Below are positions 1 through 7,370 of a DNA stretch of 16,331 bases, piece by piece. Position numbers and translations under genes: made by a program. The number at the start of each line of letters is the position of its first letter. Positions within the stretch are counted from its first letter, which is position 1. Below the pieces are notes generated by a model that did not search any database, was not told the origin of the DNA, and was given only the letters and a program-made list of their open reading frames with translations. Origin of the DNA: CAZVWJ01 sp964631325 (GTDB taxonomy: Bacteria > T1Sed10-126); contig CAZVWJ010000055.1 of the NCBI GenBank assembly GCA_964631325.1, positions 1-16,331 of the forward strand, read 5' to 3'.

Positions 1-153
1 TCGCTATTTCTCCCCCATTTATCGCAGCTACTGTTTTGTTTTGCCCCTTATACGAGAAAGCGTAATAAATTATTGTAAACTACAGGATACGTAGTGTATA
101 AGGAATCAACTCTCATCCCCATTATTAAAGGGGGGCACACTAAATAAAATCAC
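1..153. other. Downstream flank of lipoprotein gene, no gene seen
   Basis: AT-rich flank after the stop codon of the minus-strand lipoprotein gene. On the minus strand a CCCC / GGGG pair around an AT-rich loop (about 118-136) could form a short hairpin. No T-run follows it, so I do not call a terminator. No open frame with a ribosome site was seen. Confidence 0.4.
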
Positions 154-669
154 TTAAAACCACGAATACAACCAAGAATACCAGGGCTTTTTCTCAGCTA
201 CGAAAAATACACCCTGATAATGAAAAATTACTTTATCATCAGAGGGTGATTTGATCAAAAGTAAGCCAGGTGAATCGGCTTCACATTCCAATATAATTAC
301 ATTAATATAATTGGACGTATCAAAGTCACCATAATCAAGTCCACCTAACTTAGTCAAGTAACTTGAAGGGTTTTTATAATGTTCATAAGCATAATCACAC
401 TTCTTACATTCATTTCCAAAATATATCGATTTTTCCTCGCCAAGAGAAATTACAGAACCCAAAAATGACTCCACCTGCCTTTGATTTAAGGCAGCAACCC
501 CGCCAACTTGAAAATCAATAACTTCCCATGAATTAAATATTGATTTAGTTGAAATAGTTTTGTCGCTATTCCGAGATTTTATTTCTCTATAATCATGATC
601 TGTCCCACACCCCAAAACTATCCCCAACACGAACAAACAAATCAGCAATAAATTTAACTTATTCGTCAT
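154..669 (-). CDS. Small lipoprotein, candidate lysozyme-immunity protein (downstream copy)
   Basis: A 171-residue predicted lipoprotein. Residues 1-20 form a hydrophobic signal peptide ending in a lipobox (VLGC), with Cys21 as the lipidated residue, so the mature protein should be membrane-anchored on the periplasmic side. The body contains a Cys pair (ECKKC) and ends in an aromatic tail (VAEKKPWYSWLYSWF). It is a divergent paralog of the lipoprotein at 1391-1918. Both share a W-I/V start to the mature domain, a FLG/YLGK-I segment, a Y-x-G/D-G-x-F/W-F stretch, and an AE-x-x-PW-x-S-x-LYSW end. The ATG overlaps the TGA stop of the upstream lysozyme ORF (ATGA), with GAGGGTG about nine bases upstream as ribosome site, so translation is probably coupled. 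The fold resembles small secreted 'GTWxI...WDGxFF' proteins of unknown function (recalled, not searched). Protection against the adjacent lysozyme is inference from gene order and predicted location. Confidence 0.85.
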   Translation of the reverse strand: MTNKLNLLLICLFVLGIVLGCGTDHDYREIKSRNSDKTISTKSIFNSWEVIDFQVGGVAALNQRQVESFLGSVISLGEEKSIYFGNECKKCDYAYEHYKNPSSYLTKLGGLDYGDFDTSNYINVIILECEADSPGLLLIKSPSDDKVIFHYQGVFFVAEKKPWYSWLYSWF

Positions 670-1217
670 GGATATTCACCCTCGGTAAATAATTTTGCTT
701 CCTGTTTTCTCCTGGTTGTTAAACCATCCACCACTTCTAATTTGCCATCACCGTCTACATCTGCCATATTCCATTTAAGAAATTCTTTTTTTATTTCAGA
801 GGCATCAGCACCATTTTCTACTTTTGTTTTTAGAGTTGAAATCCCTAGATTTGGTCCTCCTAAATTAAACATAAAACTAACCAAAGCATCATATTGGTAC
901 TGCGTTAGCTTCACGTCGATGTGCTTGATTACCGGCGTATGACCGTCCTCTTTTAGATCGTCTTCGAAAATCTTTTCGGCCTTTTCTTCATCAATTCCTC
1001 CTTTGTATTTCTTCTCAAGTTTCGGCTTTGAACCGCATTTCCCATCATGAATTTTATGGCCATACCCAATTGTGCAGTTCCCGCTTAAATCCGTTTCCAT
1101 CGTCTTCCGTAAGTCTTCTTTTTTTCTCAAATACTCTTGAATCTCCTCACTCGGATCCAGATTTTTAGGTTTCTTAAGCAACAGGCCTCGACCGCAAAGC
1201 AATTTAGGCGGGCCCAC
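666..1217 (-). CDS. GH24 (T4/P22-type) lysozyme domain, orphan fragment
   Basis: A 183-residue ORF carrying a phage-type lysozyme (glycoside hydrolase 24, muramidase) domain at about residues 24-180. The signature is clear. Glu34 lies in KKEDLRK, Asp43 and Thr49 follow in DLSGNCTIGYGH, and the 9 and 6 residue spacings equal those of T4 lysozyme Glu11/Asp20/Thr26. The usual LTxxQxDALxSFxFNLG and GLxxRRxxEAxLF motifs are also present. Residues 153-164 (DVDGDGKLEVVD) form an EF-hand-like calcium loop in the segment before the RR motif. There is no signal peptide. The only upstream start is GTG at 1217, inside a sequence homologous to the last Ig-like repeat of the 868-residue protein, so this looks like the intact tail of a broken larger gene. 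It could still be expressed, since it overlaps the lipoprotein start by four bases. It is an unusual orphan toxin domain or a pseudogene fragment. Confidence 0.8.
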   Translation of the reverse strand: MGPPKLLCGRGLLLKKPKNLDPSEEIQEYLRKKEDLRKTMETDLSGNCTIGYGHKIHDGKCGSKPKLEKKYKGGIDEEKAEKIFEDDLKEDGHTPVIKHIDVKLTQYQYDALVSFMFNLGGPNLGISTLKTKVENGADASEIKKEFLKWNMADVDGDGKLEVVDGLTTRRKQEAKLFTEGEYP

Positions 1218-1356
1218 CGCGAGACCTGCTTTGATGGCTGTCTGGAGGGTTTAGGTGCCCTCGGTCTTGAAGGTGGTGTAGTTGTCGGGTCGTTCCTTGA
1301 TATTCCACTGGATCAGGTCATCATGACCGGACGGCTCCGTGGTGGCGCATGGAAAA
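1218..1356 (-). pseudogene. Remnant of Ig-like repeat, broken by in-frame TAA
   Basis: Reading the minus strand in the same frame as the orphan lysozyme gives a sequence matching the last repeat of the 868-residue protein. ATTEPSGHDDLIQWN corresponds to ATTQPTGHASLVQWN, and TAIKAG...VGP corresponds to TAIKAGGVVGP. The frame is interrupted by TAA at 1251-1253, where the full-length copy reads GKHTINTAIKAG and this copy reads GT*TLQTAIKAG. It is closed upstream by TGA at 1368-1370. Homology is lost beyond about 1356, so only the final repeat of the parent is kept. The stretch is clearly more GC-rich than the lysozyme domain that follows, as in the parent gene. It marks the 5' edge of a tandem duplication of last repeat, lysozyme and lipoprotein. 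Confidence 0.75.
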
Positions 1357-1390
1357 GATGAGCTAATTCAATGAACACAAAAAACTGACC

Positions 1391-1918
1391 CTAAAACCAG
1401 GAGAGACACCAGGAATAAAGACGGGAAGACCAAGGGGGGCGTTCGGCGAAATACCAGTAGCCGTCCCATAGGACCATTATTCGATCCGAATCTGTTAAAT
1501 AATAAATATCAGTCATAGGAGAATCGTCACATGAAACGGAAAAAGTATGCAACTGTTCCACATTAATCGGTAAATCTTTAAGTGATAAACGATAAAAATC
1601 AAACAAATATTTATTAACATTTTTTTCAACTCTATAACTGTATGATGGATTTCGGCAGGTTCTATTACCAACCGTTTTTAAATAGTTCTTTTTAATTTTA
1701 ATTCTCTTGCCGAGATAAGATTTTGCTTCTTTCTCCGTCATGGAAACTTTTCCATCACCATCCGACATCTTTAAAATATTCCAAGTCCCATAGACATAAT
1801 TTTTTCGAAGTGAATGAGATGTATTATTCGATTGGAACTTAGCTAGGTCACCTGAACTACATCCAATGAGAAATGCTACGGACAAACACACAACTGAAAT
1901 TCGTTTTAAAATGTCCAT
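1391..1918 (-). CDS. Small lipoprotein, candidate immunity partner of lysozyme-tipped protein
   Basis: A 175-residue predicted lipoprotein. A basic start (MDILKR), a hydrophobic stretch and the lipobox FLIGC point to lipidation at Cys21. The mature domain starts YGTWNILKMSDGDGK, continues with KEAKSYLGKRIKIKKNYL, and ends DRIMVLWDGYWYFAERPPW followed by SSRLYSWCLSWF. This pattern fits small secreted beta-rich proteins of unknown role. I prefer ATG at 1918 over TTG at 1921: the ATG overlaps the TGA stop of the upstream gene (TGATG), and a strong GGAGGAG lies seven bases before it within that gene's last codons. Tight coupling to the lysozyme-bearing gene, a periplasmic location and a paralog beside the orphan lysozyme suggest it blocks that lysozyme or helps it fold or anchor. 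No inhibitor motif of the MliC/PliC type was recognised. Confidence 0.88.
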   Translation of the reverse strand: MDILKRISVVCLSVAFLIGCSSGDLAKFQSNNTSHSLRKNYVYGTWNILKMSDGDGKVSMTEKEAKSYLGKRIKIKKNYLKTVGNRTCRNPSYSYRVEKNVNKYLFDFYRLSLKDLPINVEQLHTFSVSCDDSPMTDIYYLTDSDRIMVLWDGYWYFAERPPWSSRLYSWCLSWF

Positions 1919-4524
1919 CAAATATCTCCTCCGCTATACATTTTGGCTTCCCGTTTTCGTCGAGACGGATGTCCTGGGGCAGAAATTTTATAGCTTTTTA
2001 TTTCCTGCTTTATTTTTTTAGAACTTGCTCCTTTATTTATTAGTTCGCGTAAATTCGAGTCCTTAAAGTTACCGGAACCCGCATTGAAAATAAGACTTGA
2101 AATCGCATCAAACTGATATTGAGTAAGTTTAACACTAACATAATTATTAATATATTTTTCTGCCTTATCTTTAATATCTTTCTTCAACAATTTCATTGCT
2201 TTCTTTTCGGTAATACCGCCTTTGAATTTCTTCTCCAGCTTAGGCTTTGCCCCACACTTTTTGTAGTGGATTAGATGACCATAACCAATCGTACAATTAG
2301 TTCCACCATCGCTGTCATACATCGTCTTTCTTAATTTCTCTTCATTTTTCAAAAAATCAACTAATTTCTTACTCGCATCAAATTTTTCCGGTTTCTTGAG
2401 TACCAAAGCTTCAATTTCAAACGGAGTTTCAGGTCCCACTACCCCGCCAGCTTTAATTGCCGTATTAATCGTATGTTTGCCTTTTGACTTAAACTTTTTC
2501 TCATATTCTGCACCAACCTTCTTTGCATTCCATTGAACCAGTGAAGCATGGCCGGTGGGCTGGGTGGTCGCCGAAAAAGTCTTCTTTTCTCCCACCGGGA
2601 CTTTTTTAGGACTGATATCCTTTGGCTCCACCGCATCGACGCTCACTGACTTACCCGTGCTCAAAGCGCCTTCGAGAAGCACCCGGCCGGTTATCTGCTT
2701 TGTCCCCGGAGACTGGAAACGAATGTCCAGCGTTCGGCCTTGCCCCATGCTTTTCCCCGCCTGAAACCAGTGTATCTTGTTGGCGTAACCTGCGGGCTTG
2801 GTCTTGCCGTATATTTTAACATTTTTTCCCTGGGGCACGGCGTCCTTGTCCACCCCGGCAAATTCTACCACGTTCAGATGTTTCTGCACTTTTACCGGAT
2901 CTTCATCTTTCTTTTCATTGTTCCAGTTCGTGACTGTGGTCAACGTGCGCAGGCCAGCACCCACTGTTCCGGCGTGATATTCTATCACATCCGCATGTAC
3001 TACCTCCCCCTTGTAGTGTATTTTAAAAGCAAAAGGGGCTTTTGTCCCAAACTCCATTGCATCGGGTCCCTTCACAAACTCAACCCATGGCTCACCTTTA
3101 GCCTTCGAAATTACGGTATGAGAAACTTTCCTGTCTTTTGCCCCTTTTAAATAAGCCTGCACCGTCAGGTTACCGGATGCGGGCATCGACGTTGTCGCTT
3201 TCGGGCCAGAATGCGTTGCCCCGCCCGACAATTCCCAGACCACCGAGGCCGGAGCGGATTTTTTAAACTCGCTATTTGTTTTCCCTTTCAAAGTCACTTT
3301 CTCGCCCGGCGCCGCGTGGGAGGGACCTTCTATTCCCACAAGTCCCACTACAGTAACTGATTCTGAGGGGGTAGCTGTCTGCTTAGAACCGTGGTAGTTG
3401 AAAGTTACTGAAGGCCCGACTGCTTTTGCCTCCCCCAGGCCGCCATTTTTCGCCGCCCAGCTGTATTTACCCTTTTTAATCACCTTGCCCTTAGCGCTTG
3501 ATTTCAAATCCTTGATTCTATACTTAAACTTTGCCGACTGTCCCAGGACTACCTCCTCGGGCCCCTCGTATACTTCCACTTCAAACTTCGGTTCTTTGAC
3601 CGCAACTGTTGTCTTAAGTGGCACCTGACCACTCACCCCGCCAACACTTATTTCCACCACCGGTCCCGACACTTTTACTTTTTTCCCCGCCCTGGAGGCC
3701 AACCAGTCGAACTTCCCTTTGGCATCAGGATCCGAGAGCTGATTTCCGGATTTATCCTCAATTGTGTACTTGAAAGTATAGGTGTTGTTCTTGTATAAAT
3801 CGCCCGGCGGTTTGGTATAGTCTACTTTAATCTTTATTGCCTTCACGGACTTTGTTGCCTTCGATCCCTTGTTTCCCCCGGCTTTAACGTAAGCGGAAAT
3901 CTTATGTTTCCCGCCCGTTTGAAAATTCGGGTAATAACTTCCCGCGCCTCCCCCGGCGGAACCGTCTTTCTCCCACTGCACATGACCTCCGAACCCCGCA
4001 GGTTTCGTCTTAACACCATACTGCACGCTCGAGCCGGTGAGCACTTTGTCCGGTCCTTCTATCGGAGGCTTCAGGGCAATTACGTCAACATTTGTTTTTA
4101 GGCTGACAGTTTTCGAATCGCCGCCACAGGTGACTGTTTTATTACCTCCGTTAACGGTGACATTTTTCTCTGGATCCGAAAAACTCTGGTTGAATGAACC
4201 ATCTTTTGTTCCATCATCTGTTTTTATGTTGAAATCAAAGCTCACTGTGGAATTGGCGAGAACCACATTGGACGGATTGATGCGTACCGAACCGCAGGGT
4301 CTACCACCACCTCCACCGCCTCCTCCGGGCCCGGGCCCGTCATCATCGTCCTCGTCCGAAGGCACACAGGCTCCAAAATATGAATCATAGACCATCCCGT
4401 CCGGGCAACTTGCAGCAAGTGCTTTTTTAACCCGGCCAATTTCTCTAATTTTTTCACCATACAGTCCAATGGTGACTGCCAGCAATACCAGTCCGGCGAC
4501 TATCAACCAGCTTATTTTCCGCAT
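1918..4524 (-). CDS. Exported Ig-repeat protein with C-terminal GH24 lysozyme domain (polymorphic-toxin-like)
   Basis: An 868-residue protein. Residues 1-37 are a signal peptide or N-terminal anchor with a long n/c region and possible cleavage at ALA-A. Then come two Cys-flanked motifs (CPDGMVYDSYFGAC), an Asp run and a Gly8 linker (about 56-75). From about 80 to 707 there is a chain of roughly 70-85 residue beta repeats of Ig/PKD-like type. They recur as E/K-GP-x5-G near each start, a central W, and F-x-x-x-G-x-x-x-I-x-A/T near the end (for example near 156-232, 318-395, 397-475, 556-632 and 633-707). Residues 718-865 are a lysozyme domain with candidate catalytic Glu729, Asp739 and Thr745 before IGYGH, a LTQYQFDAISS motif and a terminal RRKREAKMY. 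The spacing from Glu to Asp is one residue longer than in T4 lysozyme. The lysozyme-coding DNA is much more AT-rich than the repeats. AGGAGGT lies eight bases before the ATG. A surface or secreted peptidoglycan hydrolase with a reach-extending stalk is likely. Antibacterial toxin use is inferred. Confidence 0.88.
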   Translation of the reverse strand: MRKISWLIVAGLVLLAVTIGLYGEKIREIGRVKKALAASCPDGMVYDSYFGACVPSDEDDDDGPGPGGGGGGGGRPCGSVRINPSNVVLANSTVSFDFNIKTDDGTKDGSFNQSFSDPEKNVTVNGGNKTVTCGGDSKTVSLKTNVDVIALKPPIEGPDKVLTGSSVQYGVKTKPAGFGGHVQWEKDGSAGGGAGSYYPNFQTGGKHKISAYVKAGGNKGSKATKSVKAIKIKVDYTKPPGDLYKNNTYTFKYTIEDKSGNQLSDPDAKGKFDWLASRAGKKVKVSGPVVEISVGGVSGQVPLKTTVAVKEPKFEVEVYEGPEEVVLGQSAKFKYRIKDLKSSAKGKVIKKGKYSWAAKNGGLGEAKAVGPSVTFNYHGSKQTATPSESVTVVGLVGIEGPSHAAPGEKVTLKGKTNSEFKKSAPASVVWELSGGATHSGPKATTSMPASGNLTVQAYLKGAKDRKVSHTVISKAKGEPWVEFVKGPDAMEFGTKAPFAFKIHYKGEVVHADVIEYHAGTVGAGLRTLTTVTNWNNEKKDEDPVKVQKHLNVVEFAGVDKDAVPQGKNVKIYGKTKPAGYANKIHWFQAGKSMGQGRTLDIRFQSPGTKQITGRVLLEGALSTGKSVSVDAVEPKDISPKKVPVGEKKTFSATTQPTGHASLVQWNAKKVGAEYEKKFKSKGKHTINTAIKAGGVVGPETPFEIEALVLKKPEKFDASKKLVDFLKNEEKLRKTMYDSDGGTNCTIGYGHLIHYKKCGAKPKLEKKFKGGITEKKAMKLLKKDIKDKAEKYINNYVSVKLTQYQFDAISSLIFNAGSGNFKDSNLRELINKGASSKKIKQEIKSYKISAPGHPSRRKREAKMYSGGDI
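1921..2373 (-). other. GH24 lysozyme domain of the 868-residue protein
   Basis: This is the DNA encoding residues 718-868, set apart because its composition differs from the rest of the gene. The line at 1981 counts 13/60 G+C and the line at 2161 counts 20/60, against 26/60 at 3241 and a visibly GC-rich line at 3301. It aligns with the orphan lysozyme at 666-1217 through RKTM...NCTIGYGH and CG-x-KPKLEKK-x-KGGI. The boundary falls just after the LVLKKPEKF linker, where the orphan has LLLKKPKNL. Confidence 0.7.
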
Positions 4525-4645
4525 TACTTATACCTCCTACTTCTGATTTAACAGATACTTTTTTAGTCGGCGTGCGATCCGGGGAGATTCAAAGCTGCCC
4601 GCTGGCCGCGAGGACGGACTGTGGCGGCTACTTGTTGGCGAGGAC
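4525..4645. promoter_or_regulatory. Divergent intergenic region between toxin-like gene and helicase
   Basis: About 120 bases separate the two divergent start codons. On the minus strand AGGAGGT sits at the ideal distance for the 868-residue protein. On the plus strand CGAGGA lies just before the helicase ATG, with rather tight spacing. Promoters for both genes must lie here or slightly inside the coding ends, but no convincing -35/-10 pair can be named. Confidence 0.4.
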
Positions 4646-6757
4646 ATGAGCCTGAACCGCAAGCAGCACGAGGCGCTTTTGCACGAGCACTCGTCCGGCG
4701 GACCACTGTTGATCCTGGCCGGGGCCGGCAGCGGTAAGACGGCGGTGATGACCCGGCGGATCGTTTATCTTTTACTCAGGGGAGTAGACCCAAAGCACAT
4801 CCTGGCGATGACCTTCACCAACAAGGCGGGCCGGGAGATGAAAAACAGGGCGCAGAAGCTGTTCGAGCAAGCCCGTGCCGAATGTTCACAGAAACAACGA
4901 AAAAAGCTGAAGCCAATTGAAGAAAAACTTGAATCCGAGGCATGGATTGGCACCTTCCACTCAATGGGCAAACGAATCCTCGAGCTCGAGGAACCGACAC
5001 TCGGACGGCCGCTGATCAAAAACATCCGCGGTCGATATTCACCACCACTGCGGCTGCTGGACCCGGAGGAGAACCAGCAGTTATTCGAGCGCGCCTACCG
5101 GCAACGTCTCGATAAAACAGACTACGAGGCCGGGCCGCTGCGCAGCAAGATCAGCGAGTGGCGCAATCAACTGGTCCCACCGAAAGCCGCCCGGAAGCAG
5201 GCCGAAGGAGATTATGAGAAAACGGCGGCCCGGCTGTATCGGGCCTACCGGCGCGAGAAGTTCAACTTCTCGCCGCCGGCCCTGGACTTCCAGGACCTGC
5301 TTAACTATCCGGCCCGACTGCTGCGGGACAACCCGGAGGTCCGGGAACTTCTGCAGGATAAATTCCGGCATGTGCTGGTCGATGAATACCAGGACACAAA
5401 CCACGTGCAGTTTCTGTTCTGCCAGCACTTAGTCAAAGACCACCGGCGGCTGGTAGCCGTCGGCGACGACGCCCAGTCAATCTACGGCTGGCGCGGGGCA
5501 GAGATTAAAAACATCCGGGCCTTTCGCCGCTATTTCAACGACGCAAAGATCGTCCGCCTGGAGAAAAACTATCGTTCGAGCGTGAACATTGTGCTCGGGG
5601 CGGAAAATATCTTCGAGGACGACCCGGAGGTCTACGACAAAGAGCTTACCCCTTCCCGCGGGAATGAGTCGGGCCTTGAATACGGTAAACCGATCGCCGT
5701 CTTTGAGTGCTTGAGCGACCGCGAGGAGCGTGGTTTTCTGTCCCACGAGATCAAACGGCTCGTCCGCCACCGCGACTTTAACTTCGGAGACATTGCCGTC
5801 TTCTATCGGACAAACCGGCAGAAAAAGCCGTTAAGTGAGCACTTAGAGGAGCGGGGGATCCCCCACGTTGAGCTGGGTGAGCGTTCGTTTCTGCGCCGCC
5901 GGGAAGTGTTCCTGTTTCGCTGTCTTCTGCGGATCCTCGAGGGACTGCGCCTGGACAGACAGGATGACCTGCAAGATACCGACTCCTACACCGAAGCGCT
6001 GCAGAACTGGTTGGGCCGGGAAGATACAGAATTCAGCACTGCCGGCCTCGAGAAGATCAACGGCGCCGTCGAATTATTTAAAATACTGACCGGAGCCGAA
6101 CGGGCCAGAAACTTCAAAAGAAGACTGGGGAAAGTTGACCGGGACTTACTCAAGCGAGAGTCGGAGTTTTTCATGAAGCTTTACCGGCAACTGAAGGACA
6201 AAGCGACAATTCAACAGATAGCCGAAGAATATGCCGGACGGCTGGGGATTGAGTATCCGCCCGGGGACACCGAGTATTCACCGATGGAGTTTCCCGCGCT
6301 GTTTACGGGGTGGCTCGAGCAGACGGCGGAAGGTCCGGGGGTTGAAGGGTTAAGCGACTTTCTGGAGAAGGTCAAACAGCAGACACGTGACCCGCAGTTT
6401 GTCCCCGGTGATCCACAGAAGTTTGTGAAGCTGACCACGCTGCATGGAGCCAAGGGCCTGGAGTTTCCGGTTGTCTTCTTTACCGGGCTGGAGGAGGGCA
6501 TCTGTCCGTATATCCATCCGGGCAGCGGGGAGATCTCCGAGGAAAAGCTGGGCGAAGAAAAACGGTTGTTTTACGTGGGAATCACCCGGGCCCAGAAGCG
6601 GCTGAATCTGCTGTGGAGCCGCCAGCGGCAGTGGATGGGCAAGCTGCAGTCGCAGAAGAAGAGTCGCTTCCTGGAGCTTCTGCCCGAGGATCTGACGACA
6701 TCGGTGCAGCCGCCGCGGTCTATGTGGCAGAAAATTAAAGCGGCTTTTGTTCGATAA
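4646..6757 (+). CDS. UvrD/Rep-family ATP-dependent DNA helicase (SF1A)
   Basis: A 703-residue superfamily 1A helicase that should unwind DNA 3'-5' using ATP in repair or replication restart. All core motifs are visible in order: Q motif LNRKQHEA (residues 3-10), Walker A AGAGSGKT (about 26-33), Ia TFTNKAGREM, Ib GTFHSMGKRIL, Walker B VDEYQDTN (about 245-252), III VGDDAQSIYGWRGAE, IV LEKNYRSS, V LTTLHGAKGLEF (near 593-604), and VI EEKRLFYVGITRAQKRL. Length is close to UvrD/PcrA. It ends soon after the helicase core, with a short basic tail (KIKAAFVR) and no evident Tudor-like C-terminal domain of the PcrA/UvrD type, so subfamily assignment (UvrD, PcrA or Rep) is left open. The ATG at 4646 is the first start after an in-frame TGA at 4544-4546. 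It is the only plus-strand gene in the window and is GC-rich, so it looks like resident chromosome between two accessory blocks. Confidence 0.97.
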   Translation: MSLNRKQHEALLHEHSSGGPLLILAGAGSGKTAVMTRRIVYLLLRGVDPKHILAMTFTNKAGREMKNRAQKLFEQARAECSQKQRKKLKPIEEKLESEAWIGTFHSMGKRILELEEPTLGRPLIKNIRGRYSPPLRLLDPEENQQLFERAYRQRLDKTDYEAGPLRSKISEWRNQLVPPKAARKQAEGDYEKTAARLYRAYRREKFNFSPPALDFQDLLNYPARLLRDNPEVRELLQDKFRHVLVDEYQDTNHVQFLFCQHLVKDHRRLVAVGDDAQSIYGWRGAEIKNIRAFRRYFNDAKIVRLEKNYRSSVNIVLGAENIFEDDPEVYDKELTPSRGNESGLEYGKPIAVFECLSDREERGFLSHEIKRLVRHRDFNFGDIAVFYRTNRQKKPLSEHLEERGIPHVELGERSFLRRREVFLFRCLLRILEGLRLDRQDDLQDTDSYTEALQNWLGREDTEFSTAGLEKINGAVELFKILTGAERARNFKRRLGKVDRDLLKRESEFFMKLYRQLKDKATIQQIAEEYAGRLGIEYPPGDTEYSPMEFPALFTGWLEQTAEGPGVEGLSDFLEKVKQQTRDPQFVPGDPQKFVKLTTLHGAKGLEFPVVFFTGLEEGICPYIHPGSGEISEEKLGEEKRLFYVGITRAQKRLNLLWSRQRQWMGKLQSQKKSRFLELLPEDLTTSVQPPRSMWQKIKAAFVR

Positions 6758-7370
6758 ATCGACCGGTTAGTTTACCAAAAGATTAAAAGAGGAGTTTGGA
6801 CCGGTCGGGGTATAAGGTTAGCTTCCCAGAGTTTCGAGTTTCTTTGTGACGTCGGCGGGCATCGGGACTGCTTCGTTTTTGGCCTGTTTTTGTTTTCTCT
6901 CCTGTTTTCAAGTTTCTTTTTTTCGGTGCAGTTCTTTGAAGAAGTTCTGTGTTGCCTGCCAGGCTACAGAGAAGCCCTGCCAGCAATAGTCCAGGCCTTC
7001 ATCTTTTAAGCGGCCGGTTCAGGGCCAAGATAGTGTACTTAATTTCCCGAAAGAATGATTCGAATACTCAAGCCAAAGAATTTCACGGTAAATATCCAGT
7101 TATTCCTATTATTTGGAAGGCTAACACGCGAATGGAGCCAGAAGTGGCTTAACGGGTTTTGCCCTTCTGAGCACCAGGTAAACCGGCAGGTTCAGGACCT
7201 CAAGCAGGAATGGGTCGGTGAATGAAAATGTGTTTAACGTTCTTTTGGGTCAAATGGAAGGAAAAGGTTTCTGCTCTGGTCGGAAATGACTTAGATTGGT
7301 GTGAAGGAGGTTTTTTTATAGGGGTTATAGATAACTGGCAAGTTCGGTGGCAAAAGAAGGTAGGAGATAA
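6758..7370. other. Intergenic region with faint decayed coding traces
   Basis: About 610 bases lie between the convergent helicase and Lys-rich protein genes, and no intact gene is supportable. On the minus strand, about 7010 down to 6818, one frame reads protein-like sequence (for example LDYCWQGFSVAWQATQNFF and later VPMPADVTKKLETLGS). It has a TGA at 6908-6910, ends with TAA at 6818-6820, and has no start codon. On the plus strand, 7011-7150 reads KNDSNTQAKEFHGKYPVIP in one frame, and 7154-7225 reads HQVNRQVQDLKQEW in another. This loosely resembles the DS...PVIP and terminal LK segments of DDE transposases. These are suggestions of gene decay, not identified genes. Confidence 0.25.
6760..6807. 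repeat. Inverted repeat CGACCGGT / ACCGGTCG just after the helicase gene
   Basis: CGACCGGT at 6760-6767 is matched by ACCGGTCG at 6800-6807, an 8-bp perfect inverted repeat with a 32-base spacer, starting three bases after the helicase stop. ACCGGT is itself palindromic, so this could be two copies of one site rather than a hairpin. There is no following T-run, so it is not a typical intrinsic terminator. Confidence 0.4.

Noticed and set aside
4037..4390. Plus-strand ORF with poly-Pro and poly-Ser tracts
   Set aside because: It is antisense to the Gly8 and Asp-rich linker of the 868-residue protein. The Pro and Ser runs are the complement of the Gly and Asp codons.
4646..6757. Helicase as part of a defence system with the adjacent genes
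   Set aside because: Only one strand and one gene are involved, no nuclease or other defence partner is adjacent, and all motifs fit an ordinary UvrD/Rep helicase.
6760..6807. Rho-independent terminator for the helicase gene
   Set aside because: The inverted repeat has a long loop and no T-run follows it. It is kept only as an inverted repeat.
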